Source: Phorcus lineatus (Eukaryota > Mollusca > Gastropoda > Trochida > Trochidae). From it: a stretch of 64,000 bases of DNA. The number at the start of each line of letters is the position of its first letter. Within the stretch, counting starts at the first letter, position 1. This document shows, piece after piece, positions 26,050 through 35,520 of this stretch. The notes below the pieces were generated by a model. That model did no database searches and was not told the DNA's origin. It worked only from the letters and a program-made list of their open reading frames with translations. Position numbers and translations under genes: made by a program. The DNA is taken from the NCBI GenBank assembly GCA_921293015.1, contig OV121088.1, positions 15,599,645 through 15,663,644 on the forward strand, read 5' to 3'.

Positions 26050-26306
26050 GTTTCTTCACAAACCTTTCACTTCGTGCCACCTGCGCTACTCGGTTGTTCC
26101 ACGAGGGCATTGATGAACAACTTATCGCAAGAACAACTGGTCACCGAAGCAATGCTATCCGTCAGTACAAGCGAGTCACAGATGACCAGGACCTGATGGT
26201 CAGCTCTGTTGTACAAGGAGCTAAACGCCAGTGTCCTGGCTCGGCTCAGGCTACCCACACCGGCCCAAAATCACTCCAGTTTACTGTCAATGTTAAACTA
26301 GCGTAA
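26050..26306 (+). CDS. Crypton-type tyrosine recombinase, C-terminal exon with catalytic tyrosine
   Basis: Acceptor TCTTTTCAG precedes an open frame reading TNLSLRATCATRLFHEG, then LIARTTGHRSNAIRQYKR, then a short tail to a TAA at 26304-26306. It supplies the second arginine (SLRAT), the TGHRS histidine and the nucleophilic tyrosine (RQYKR). Two oddities: the usual His before SLR (NHSLR in relatives) is Leu here, and the exon needs a phase-1 partner while the previous exon ends in phase 0. Either a one-base indel has broken the gene or the splice sites differ from those called. Confidence 0.8.
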
Positions 26307-26410
26307 ACTGTCGTAATTTGTGACCTAAATAAATTCTCAAAGCTGATCGTGTTCGTTATTTATTCAAGATATGGGAATTTGAGTGAACTGACGACAGTAG
26401 TCCGTTTGAA

Positions 26411-26438
26411 GTATAACAAACTATTTAGTTGGTTATAC
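26411..26438. repeat. Small palindrome near the right end of the Crypton-like element
   Basis: GTATAAC (26411-26417) and GTTATAC (26432-26438) form a 7-bp inverted repeat around a 14-nt centre containing AACTATTTAG. The same 7-mers and a similar AACTATTTC lie in the left palindrome, so both ends may share recombinase-binding half sites. Confidence 0.6.
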
Positions 26439-26470
26439 CTTGGTTTGACACAATGAAGCTGTGGTTTAAA

Positions 26471-27829
26471 GTAATATAGATACAGAGCTCGGACTAAAAG
26501 CTGTATAATATTGGCTTGATAAATCTGGCCATGAAATACCATATATATTTTCTAATGATTTTATCATTGAAGCTTTAAGTCTAGTTATTGAAAATAATGT
26601 TTTTTATTTTGATGGATGTTTTTACTCTCAAAATAAAGGGGTAGCAATGGGCACAAAAGTGGTGCCAACTTATGTAACTTTAGTATTTGGCTATTTGGAA
26701 AGTTTATTCTACTCTAAAGTTGGGGAGGTTTTTGACCTTTCGATGAAAGAGCACGTAGAAAGTTCGTGGAAACGTTTTTTATAGATGACTGCTTCATCAT
26801 ACTTAAAAACGACAATAACCTTCTTCAAACTATTCACGAAATCCTTAACTCTCTTGACCCTTCCATGAAATTTACCATGGAATGCCATGATGAACATTTG
26901 AATTTTCTTGATGTCATTGTTAAGATAGATACAGGAGGTATCATAGCAACGGATATATTCTATAAGAGAACAGATTCACATCAGTATCTGGACTTTGGTT
27001 CATGCCATCCCCATCATACCAAACGCAACATTCCCTATTGCTTAGCAAGAAGAGTTTGTACAATTGTTTCTGATGGTGATGTTAAAATCAATCGCCTTGA
27101 TGAACTGAAAAGCTTTTTACTTAAACAAAACTATCCAGAAAAGTTGATAAGTGATAGTATATCAAAAGCTCTAAATACGGACCAGCAACAACTGAGATCT
27201 AAAGTGGAAAAGAACATCGATACTCAAAATAATCTTAATCTTGTATCCACTTTTAACCCTAATCATGATAATGCTATGTCTGTCGTGAAACGTTATCTTC
27301 CTATTTTAAGTCCTAGTCAAAAAATGAAAAAGATTGTCGATAAATGCAATTTCATAAACAGCCGTAAGCAACCCAAAAACTTACGCAAAATTTTGACTAC
27401 TTCTAGATTTGACTCAGTTGAGGTTATTCCGAAAGTATCAAAGTGAGGAGATTCACGTTGCTTCACGTGTGAAAGTATTATTGAAGGATGTTCCATAAAT
27501 ATTTCACCAAAGGATACATTTGTTGTTAAACAAAACATGAATTGTGACACCAAAAATGTTATTTATGAAATCATATGTGCTGGATGTAATGAGAAATATA
27601 TCGGGAAAACAGAGCAAAAATTAAAGAGGAGAATGAACCTTCATCGATCCCACATTAACCAGCCCCGAAATCGAACTATCCCTCTCAGTGAACATTTAGA
27701 AAAATGTGGTAATGGCAAGTTCAAGGTTTTCCCGATATATATACTCAATTATAACAATGATAATGATTTACTTTTGAAAGAATCATATTTCATTCGTAAA
27801 TATGCGCCAGAATTAAATGGCAAAACATA
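26471..27829 (+). pseudogene. Penelope-like reverse transcriptase C-terminal part with GIY-YIG endonuclease
   Basis: Resumes at NIDTELGLKA and passes a stop near 26506 to YWLDKSGHEIPYIFSND, then QNKGVAMGTKVVPTYV, then a frameshift near 26780 just before FIDDCFII (catalytic Asp pair). Next come MKFTMECHDEHLNFLDV, DIFYKRTDSHQYL and SCHPHHTKRNIPY, all typical of Penelope-like RT thumb regions. An in-frame TGA (27444-27446) precedes the Cys-rich linker GDSRCFTCESIIEGC. The nuclease follows: NVIYEIICAGC, YIGKTEQKLKRRMNLHRSHI (catalytic Arg), and LLLKESYFI (catalytic Glu), ending at 27829. GIY-YIG nicks target DNA to prime reverse transcription. At least three lesions make this copy inactive. Confidence 0.92.
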
Positions 27830-27936
27830 ATGTTGCTTACAATACAATTTGTTGTTGTCAAGTTCATTATGACGTCATTAGTTCCTGTGTGACGTCATAG
27901 TATTATGTACTTAGTGTCATTACTGCATTAAACGGC

Positions 27937-27975
27937 CTGATGAAGCAGTACCTGCTGAAAACGTTTGCCAAATGT
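27937..27975 (+). ncRNA. Hammerhead-ribozyme-like motif of the Penelope-like element
   Basis: CTGATGA (27937-27943), a 5-bp stem II (AGCAG/CTGCT closed by a 3-nt loop), then GAAA (27957-27960), then a 6-bp stem III-like hairpin ACGTTT-GCC-AAATGT with one G-T pair. Terminal repeats of Penelope-like elements are known to carry hammerhead ribozymes with this core. Here an extra A follows GAAA and a good stem I is not evident, so activity is doubtful. The left direct repeat starts exactly at GAAAACG and so lacks the CTGATGA half. Confidence 0.55.
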
Positions 27976-28044
27976 AATTCAACTTCATCTTCTTCTTTTT
28001 AATATAATTATATTACCATAGAGTTTGAACATTCTTTTTACTAT

Positions 28045-28050
<6 letters not shown>
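27957..28050 (+). repeat. Right direct repeat of the Penelope-like element
   Basis: Matches 20666-20754. It overlaps the 3' part of the hammerhead-like motif and runs into the AT microsatellite. Confidence 0.85.

Positions 28051-28107
<57 letters not shown>
28049..28107. repeat. AT dinucleotide microsatellite
   Basis: About 29 AT units directly at the 3' end of the Penelope-like element; probably grew at, or was the target of, its insertion junction. Confidence 0.95.
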
Positions 28108-28110
<3 letters not shown>

Positions 28111-29078
28111 GTGTGTCTGTGTCTTTTAATGTTGAAAAAATTTAATTTCTTTATTTTTGTATTCTCAACCTGGCCCTGTTCCTATATTTTTTCAAGATGC
28201 TACAGACAAGAGGAACTCAACCTGATGTCGAGGGTACTGCCTAACAAAACATTTTGTGTTTGAATAGGGCAACACAGCAGTCGCCAGTACTATGGATGGT
28301 GCCTTTAACACCAACCAAGCAGATGGAAGCCAAGCAAAGGACAAAAATATTCAAGCTTAATTATCTGGAACCAAAGAGAAGGAGTAAAGGTTTGTGAAAT
28401 ACAACAGTGATAGAATAATGACTCTAAGTATGATTTTAATTAAATTGATTTTAATTTAGATGAAAGATAAAACTGAATACCTTTTATTTAACATTTTTGA
28501 TTTGTTAATGATTTTGTATTGTGTGTGAAAATCACTAAAAAAATTATTTACATTGTCAGTGCCTCATATTTTAATGTTACATGCAAATTGATGAATTTCA
28601 TTTTGTATTGCAGGTGTTTCTACTCCAAGGATTGATTCCTGATGAGATACAGAGCCAATTGTAACAGTACAGTAACAAAATCGCCTACTATTTTCTAGCC
28701 TAGGCAAAATAGAATTATTTAGTTGTTTTACAGAATCTCATTACAAGATTTTGATACATTTAGAGGGGGGAAATGTTGCAATAGATTTTTTGGGGGGAAA
28801 AAAAGGAAGAACAATTTATTTTGTTATACTGTTTGTTAGAACATTGAACTCATTGTGTATCTGTCATATAAATGATTGATATGTAATACACACACAGAAT
28901 AAACAGGAAAATTTTATGAGTTCAGAATCATTTATAGGTTTGGCAGTTATTAATAGTAAGTGTTATTTGAAATTTGAACTTGTGTTTTCATTACAAATAA
29001 ATATTGTCAAGAAATGAATAATTCATGTCAGATTTATCTTCATTTTTACCACTTTGACTTGCTATCTGGTTGTTTATT
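28108..29078. other. Non-coding interior of the Kolobok-like element
   Basis: No domain recognised. Short coding-like bits (around 28190-28245 and 28270-28345, plus strand) are too short to call. Confidence 0.4.
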
Positions 29079-29207
29079 TTAGTCATCAGTTTTGTATTGC
29101 TGCCTGAACTGGTAAAATGCTGGGTCTAGCACATCAGTGTTCAGGCAAGCAGCATCATTCACAGAGATGCCAAGTTTTACAAATAATTTTGGCGTCACTT
29201 TTTTTAC
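29079..29207 (-). pseudogene. Candidate last exon of a minus-strand transposon gene
   Basis: On the minus strand an open stretch of about 40 codons follows a possible acceptor (CTACAG) and ends with TAA at 29079-29081. It contains KLFVKLGISVNDAACL and PAFYQFRQQYKTDD, a balanced, protein-like composition. It shares strand with the candidate first exon at 30366. No family recognised; short length keeps confidence low. Confidence 0.3.
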
Positions 29208-30143
29208 TGTAGTTGTCTTTGGTCAAATAACGGCAATACAACCAATGAGACCAGGTAATATTAACTGATTTTCAAACACAAATGGTGACTTATTTATAAC
29301 ATTTAAACTAAACTTGTTACATGTTTAAAAAGTTCACAAGCTCATTCAATTATGACATTCATATAAATATTTCAGGAAAACGAAAAAGAGTTTTTAAAAG
29401 CCTAGTAAGTGTGCACTGTAGATATAAAATTCTTCTTAACAGCTTAATATCTTGTATATGATATAACACCAATTTCTATGGATACGTTCAAAGCAAAATT
29501 TACATGTTAAAAAGATGCATCATTTAATTTTCACTGAAAAATTCTACAAATGCCCAAACGTATATTAATTAGCAATAACCCTTCTGCATTTGCACAGATT
29601 TAAAATAAATCAGGGATTCTTCTGTGGTTATATCTTTGAGAATAAGAATCATGTCAGCAAGGGGAAGCAACCATAAAGATACTTTGATGACGTATATTTT
29701 GAACAAACGATTGATAAAAAAATGTTCTAGAAGTGTATCAAGTGAGCGACGAGCGACGTTGTCCTATGTAAATACCACGAAATCAGGTGACACATTTAAA
29801 TAGTTTACCTGTTTTGCTATTTTAAATAACTTTGAATAAGTGTAATTTATTTCGAAACGGTCATATATATAGATGCAAACATGTTAAACAAGATCAACTA
29901 TAATTAAAATCTAGGATAGATAATCCTACAATTGACAGAATAGTTAAGAAAGAAACCAAATTATGGTCCATCTTCATACGATCAATGGCCAAGGGAAATA
30001 ACTCTTATTAACACTATATTATTTCTATTTCAAGACATTTGTTAAATAATCTACTTAACAGATATTTTGATTAATTTTCAAATTGAATGTTAATACAGCA
30101 TTGACAAGGCCTTCATTCTTATGAAATAACTTAAATTACCATG
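29208..30143. other. Non-coding interior of the Kolobok-like element
   Basis: AT-rich; no further exon could be supported between the two candidate minus-strand exons, though an intron is possible. Confidence 0.35.
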
Positions 30144-30366
30144 CACGCAGTGTTCAATCGGTCATGGTCTTCAGAGCAGTTGGCGTCAGGACTTGAGGAG
30201 GAATCCCTCACTGGCTCGAATCTATACGGATTCTGCGATTCGGTCGAACTTGCCGGCAATTAATATTAGTCCTATCCGACTCATCTCCATTGTCAGATGA
30301 GTCAAAAGGCCACGGCGAGCCATCAATGTGGTCACTGAGTTGGTACTCAATGCGTGTTGACGCCAT
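30144..30366 (-). pseudogene. Candidate first exon of a minus-strand transposon gene
   Basis: Minus-strand ATG at 30364-30366 opens 52 codons (MASTRIEYQLSDHIDGSP...), stopping at 30208-30210. A one-base shift before that stop gives a continuing frame with PYRFEPVRDSSSSPDANC that runs to a donor ATG/GTAATT near 30144. Acidic, Ser-rich content and the P-Y-x-F-E-P motif recall the N-terminus of transposon-associated proteins with a P2X7-like C-terminal zinc module; that comparison is from memory and tentative. It lies about 200 bp inside the right terminal repeat. Confidence 0.4.
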
Positions 30367-30548
30367 GTTTACGATCCCTTCATAACGTGACTTAAAACTT
30401 GTCCTTTTACTAGGTCAGTCGATTTCAGCTACTTTACGTAGCGTGTATTTTTTAAATGCATGGTCCCCAAAAAAACTTTTTAAATGAAATTTAACATTAT
30501 TACGTTTATGAGTAAGGTGTTACATGTGGAAAGTGTAATTTTAACATG

Positions 30549-30562
30549 ATTTCTTATTCCCT
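30549..30562 (-). repeat. Right terminal inverted repeat
   Basis: ATTTCTTATTCCCT, the perfect complement of the left end, followed by TTAA at 30563-30566. Confidence 0.88.
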
Positions 30563-30566
30563 TTAA

Positions 30567-31600
30567 TGATAACACCTAAACTAATTTGGACAAAAGCTTG
30601 TAAAACGCTCGCGGAACAAGCAATTAAGGCATTATGGCCAATACAATCATTAATCAGACGTTTAGACTTTTCAGTAAAGGATTCCTTCTTTTTGTTTGAC
30701 AAAAAGATTACTCCAATTCTTACTTACGGGGCTGAAATTTGGGGTTGGGAGGAAAGAAACTGTATTGAAATTATTCATAGAAAGTTTTGTAAATTTGTCC
30801 TCCATATTGAGTATAAATCGTCAAATGCCGTATCTTACGGAGAGTGTGGGAGGTATCCGCTTTATGTTTCTTATTATGTTAAATGCATTAAGTATTGGCT
30901 ACGGTTGTTAAGAATGCAACGCCAAAGGTATGCTTTTCAAAGTTATAATATGTTACTGTCCATTGCTGAGAGAAAAAGACCAAATCGGGTCAACCATGTC
31001 AAATATTTATTATTTCGGTATGGCTTCGGCTTTGTTTGGATAAGCCAAACAGTGGGAGATCCCGATTATTTTGTTCATGTTTTTAGACAACGTGTTAGAG
31101 AATGTTCATATCAGAATTGGCATTCTTCTCTTGAAAGTGATTCCCTAAAATTTTATAATTCCCATAAGTCTTTACTTAGTTGTGAAAATTATTTGTTAAA
31201 CATAAGTTCGTGTGGATATAGACGTGTATTAACCTTAATTAGAAGTGGATTTCTGAGCAGAAAAAATGTGTATAGTAATGACTTCCACATCTGTAAACAC
31301 TGTTATGTACCACTAAGTGAAAAACATGTATTGTATGACTGTGTTTATTTTGCTAAAGAGAGAGAACGTTTCATCCCAGATTGTAAAAGCAACACTAATG
31401 ATAATGCTTCAAATTTATGTCTTTTGAATGATAATATCTTTCTTGTTAATCTTGCAAAATTCCTTAAACATGTATTTGAATGTATAAAACAAAAAATGGT
31501 AACTCTGTAACATATTCTTGCAATCTAATTTGTACTTTGGGTCTTTGGCCTTTCTACAAATAAAATATCTTGAATCTTGAATTTTGAATCTTGAATATAT
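30567..31600 (+). pseudogene. LINE reverse transcriptase, third segment: C-terminal domain and 3' tail
   Basis: Directly after the TTAA duplication the LINE frame continues with MITPKLIWTKACKTLAEQ, then PILTYGAEIWGWEERN (thumb motif of this LINE group), then a long C-terminal domain ending with a Cys/His-type cluster ICKHCYVPLSEKHVLYDCVYF (about 31290-31350) and a stop at 31508-31510. This 314-codon part is uninterrupted. The 3' UTR has GGGTCTTTGGCC, AATAAA and ends in imperfect TTGAATC repeats (about 31567-31597), a usual LINE 3' terminus. The coding potential of this part does not rescue the element, because the upstream segments are broken. Confidence 0.9.
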
Positions 31601-34600
31601 TCAATATGAATTCAACAGCGTTTACTTGTTCTTGATGTATTCAGGTGATACTGATTTAATATAAATGATATATTTGATATGATATATATGATAATATATA
31701 ATGTTGTCTACAATTCATTGTTTTTCTACAATTTCAATGGAACAGGACACCTTTTACAGGTTTGTGGTCACGTTGAAAATCATCTTTTATTATTGTTATT
31801 TCACGAGGACCTAGACCTCACTTTATGCAGAGCCATCTCAATATTTAGTACTTTATAACAATATAACTAAATATGAACAGCTCATTGCTTTGTGGAAACT
31901 TTTTTTATGATCTTAGATCATTTTATAAATGCGCGTGGGGACTTGGTCATGTTTTTGACAATCACTTGTTAATTATGACTTCGTATAAAGATTAGAGTAT
32001 TGCTTTATTTTCATTAAAAGCTCATACTTGTCAAATATGGGATTTGGGTATGAAATATGAGATGTTTTGAATTAATAGCATCTTAATTGGTGTATTGACA
32101 CAGATGAAAACTGTATGAAATACCATGAAAATTACTTTAGATTTGAACACACTTTGTCGTCATTTGTTACGCGAAACTCAGTCTTGCCAAACACTGTCCA
32201 CCAATAAGTGATTTGATATACGACAAATGGGAAGGTCCCACTGAATCTTTTGTAAGTGAAGTATGCAGGGATGTTATATGTTATGTTTTAACCACAGGAA
32301 TTGGAAATAATAAACAGATGAGATATAGTATATACTGTACTTAATTAAAGCATTCATAAAATACCAGTATCTCACTGTCCGCATTCTTATCTTATCCAAC
32401 CTTATACAAATGAATATGAACAATATCAGAACACTTTCTTTAATGATCATGAAGTTTTTTGTACTCCTGGTTCTGTTAGAGCTAATAAAAGCTTAAAGAT
32501 ATGTACATTGCCCTTTCATGTAAAATCTATTAAATGAAATGGAATTAAAAAAACGATAAAAAAGATTTTTTTGTCAGCGACTCGAACCCCGACCTCGCTA
32601 GGTTCGTAGATTTGATCTCAAATCTACACATTATCATTTGTAATTACTTACCGCAAAGTTATTAATCAAGTTTCATACAAATCGTGTATATGTAAAGCTT
32701 CAAATAGATGTACTCACTTTCATACCACAGAGGTTACGTCAGCAGAATTCGTAATTGTATTTCAGAAAGCGAGATGAAGGCGAGATGAATGATAGACGGC
32801 GACAAACTGTTCGTAGGATGGCTTTTCATGCCCACTGTCATGTTTATTCGGCTCTGATTGTTATTTATATCAATTCTGCTATTAATACTGAAATGTGTTG
32901 AACTACCTTTTTTTATTTGACCAATTGGAGACTTTTCCGTGCAGAGAGTTTTGGCATTATGGCGCGTGTCTGTCCTACAGCATAGGGGAGGATATGTTAT
33001 TTGATAAACTTGATATCGATCAAAATATTTTCAATCTTATATGGTTTTAACCGGCTATAAAAATCTTATATGTGTTATCAATACTACCTCCTTGTGTGGT
33101 CAATTTCTGTCTTGTCCTAAATATCTGTAAGATCGGAAACGTAGCTCCGAAAAATTAGGTTTGTGATTGTGTGGTGGACCCAAATCCCAAGTTTATCCAG
33201 CAATAAGTTTGTAGTTGATCGGTTAATACATTAATAAGAGTTAATACATTAATAAGGCGTATGGACAAAATGGATCTTCATCCTAACATGCCTAGCTTTC
33301 CTGAGTCAACTTTATAAAATCGAATGACATCTTGCAAGAACAAAGAGAATTATATCCCGTGTTGCTTAAAGACCGGATGTGGAGAGTAAAAACCAATTTT
33401 GTCGATAGATCAGACATTGGATTTATCAAATAACGGCGGTGTCCTCGATCAATGTATTGAAGATTGCATTCGATGAGATATTAGCGTCACTGGAAACAAG
33501 ACAACATTTATCATATAGTAACATGCCTTCAAGTTCTCATGACCATTTATTAAATTACATTTGTGACGTCATTCCATTGTTTATTCGCTCAATTATTTCC
33601 TCAATAGAGCGACATGTGATATTTCGTCTCATTTTGACATGTAATTTTTTTCAAATCTTTAAAATTCAAAATATGATTTATGAACGTCATGCGCTATCTT
33701 GAAACGTTTTCTTAAAAGTTCAAGGTGCCTCTTTTTATTTAATCAAACGTAAATATAAATTCAATGGTGAATTGAAAATATGAATATTCTTATTATCGGT
33801 CATTTGTTAAAAACAACTCTCACGATGATGTTCATAGGTGCCCAAAAGGTTGGAATTTTGTTGCGTCCGCTGGAATTCGGATTGACCTTACGAATGACAC
33901 TGGCGCCCGTCTTTGGCCAAAGAGGGCTAGAAACTGTGTATGTTTTACTAATAGTTGAACTACATTAGTAAAATGATTTATTTCTAGTTATTGAAGGACA
34001 ATTGGCAAGGTATGCAACACACCTTCACGTAGAACAAAATATAAAATCCTCAGTTTACCCACAGTGTCGAACAGTTGAGCAGGTGTGCCGCCATCCTGTC
34101 CCAGGAGAAAACGCATACTCTTCCGCTCCATTTTCTTAACCCATGACTCTAACCATAGCTGCGTTTTATGACCTATGATCGAGCAAATCGAATAGTTTAA
34201 TCGTTTTGGATAACGATAAGATTTCAGCTTTTCAAACGGCATATTTCGTTCTTCCGTCCTCCAGCTAAACGGGCGACGTCCTTGCATGAGCGAGCTGAAA
34301 TCAAAGTTGTTCCCCATCATTATGTCCAAGAAGCAGACTGAGGTAATTGACCACCTGCATGCTGATGAAGAATTTTTTTATCTATGAAAAACGAGGTGGA
34401 TAGAGCCTTTTGGCGCTGTTATCTCAATATAGCCAAATCGAGCTGTTAACAGTTTTAAGGTAGGTCACAGTATTGGGTGGGGTAATAACCCTGGGTGGGA
34501 AAGTGGAGCGGCAGCTTTTAAGCTTAACCTTGAAAAAGTTGACGTGGCGCTGCCGAGATAATCCGCAACATACAGAACGTCCTCCTCCTCAATGACATAA

Positions 34601-34789
34601 CTTGGTCTTGTCCTTAAGTCTAGCATTCCACTCTTTTCTGGATGATATAATCCACGTGTTTGATAATTGAAATATTGTTAAAACCACATTAAACCTCAAT
34701 TCAAGGTATCAGGGAAATATCCTGACTAGTCAACCTTCGTCACATTTAAAACGCGAATTGAATAGCCATGTTCTCTTTGGCAACAGGAA
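31601..34789. other. Non-coding stretch
   Basis: No supported gene. A small direct repeat TTAATACATTAATAAG occurs twice at 33222-33257. A perfect 9-bp inverted repeat (GTAGATTTG/CAAATCTAC) lies at about 32606-32628, next to a minus-strand GGGGTTCGAGTC Pol III B-box-like match at about 32586-32597. A CRE palindrome lies at 33564-33571. A 113-codon minus-strand frame at 33988-34329 has no recognisable motif. Confidence 0.4.
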
Positions 34790-34895
34790 TAGCTCTTATG
34801 TTGCAATGGTCTGGCATCTGATTTCTGATATGCGTCCGTCCCGAAACGTTTTCACAGACCATGATCAAGTGGTCCGTGGTTCGAATCTCGCCAGG
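34790..34895 (+). repeat. tRNA-like / SINE head candidate
   Basis: Contains a good Pol III B box, GGTTCGAATCTCGCC (about 34877-34891), and a weak A-box-like TGGTCTGGCATC about 65 bp upstream, as in tRNA-derived SINE heads. No cloverleaf can be drawn with confidence, so it is not called a tRNA gene. Confidence 0.35.
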
Positions 34896-35432
34896 GGCTC
34901 GTCAACTTTAGACTGCAGTAAAGAACTGTTCCACACGTAGTAAGGTTTTGGCGCAATGCTACACTGAATTTCAGCGAGGTACCACCCATGGTTTGTTAGT
35001 TCCAACAGTTGCTCGCAGGTTTCACCGCAATGCATAATGGTGTCTGGGGTTTCTCCATGCAACAAGTCGTGATATCAGTAAAATACAATTGAACGGCGTA
35101 AAACCCAAGATGACCTTACCTTCCTTTGCTACGGTACAACAATGCCTTTAAAGAATATGCAATTTCATCTGTTATTTCCGACTGCTTGCTATCATTTGAC
35201 ATGAAACAAATACAGTTACTCCAACAGCCGTTACCTGGATTGAACGTGAAATACACCACAGCCAGTCATTTGCAATTGACGAAGATTCAGTTCTTTATAA
35301 AATATATATAATATATCGATGAAAGTTGATTGCATTCATTTAGCTTGAGAGAGACAATGAGAAAAACCTGTTTCAATAATGACTGCTTTTTGTCATTATT
35401 TCGGTTTGTTATGAATTCTGCTTTTGTTATTG

Positions 35433-35520
35433 GCGTGATTGCAAATACCTGATTTGAGTTCGGCATATCGGAAGTCATTTCCGCCTACATGATTGGAAAT
35501 ACCTGATTTATGTTAGGCAT
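35433..35520. repeat. Two-copy direct repeat of about 34 bp
   Basis: ATTGCAAATACCTGATTTGA and ATTGGAAATACCTGATTTAT, each followed by a GTTMGGCAT-like tail, 54 bp apart. Confidence 0.7.

Larger units (their letters stand above)
22930..26470 (+). mobile_element. Crypton-like tyrosine-recombinase DNA transposon
   Basis: A 3.5-kb insertion inside the Penelope-like RT, between the codons for NLY (left) and NIDTELG (right). A short GTAAT is present at both junctions (22925-22929 and 26471-26475); it may be a target duplication or shared recombination core. It carries a spliced gene for a DUF3504/QRICH1-type tyrosine recombinase, the enzyme class of Crypton elements, which lack long terminal repeats. 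Left end: large palindrome at 22931-23052. Right end: smaller palindrome at 26411-26438 sharing the GTTATAC/GTATAAC pair. Exact ends are uncertain by several bases. Confidence 0.75.
20666..28050 (+). mobile_element. Penelope-like retroelement with GIY-YIG endonuclease, split by a Crypton-like element
   Basis: Plus-strand element bounded by about 90-bp direct repeats (20666-20754 and 27957-28050), as in the terminal repeats of Penelope-like elements. Order: 5' ORF region (20770-22002), RT N-terminal part (to 22924), interruption by a 3.5-kb element, RT C-terminal part (26471 on), Cys-rich linker, and GIY-YIG nuclease (to 27829). A hammerhead-like motif precedes the right repeat. It ends at an AT microsatellite. 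Several frameshifts and stops make it inactive. It lies inside the TTAA-flanked element. Confidence 0.88.
19569..30562. mobile_element. 11-kb TTAA-flanked DNA transposon, Kolobok-like, host to two nested elements
   Basis: Terminal inverted repeats of 14 perfect bases, AGGGAATAAGAAAT at 19569-19582 and its complement ending at 30562, flanked by TTAA on both sides (19565-19568, 30563-30566). Excision with one TTAA restores the LINE frame exactly. The left interior holds a decayed THAP domain; the right interior holds candidate minus-strand exons. A TTAA duplication with a THAP protein is what is known for the Kolobok superfamily; piggyBac also uses TTAA but is not THAP-linked. About 7.4 kb of the length is a later Penelope-like element, so the original was roughly 3.6 kb. 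No transposase catalytic core is recognisable. Confidence 0.8.

Noticed and set aside
32586..32628. tRNA gene candidate on the minus strand (GGGGTTCGAGTC)
   Set aside because: B-box-like match beside a simple hairpin; no acceptor stem or D arm can be drawn.
33988..34329. 113-codon minus-strand frame
   Set aside because: No recognisable motif, no clear splice context and no similarity to the transposon classes here.
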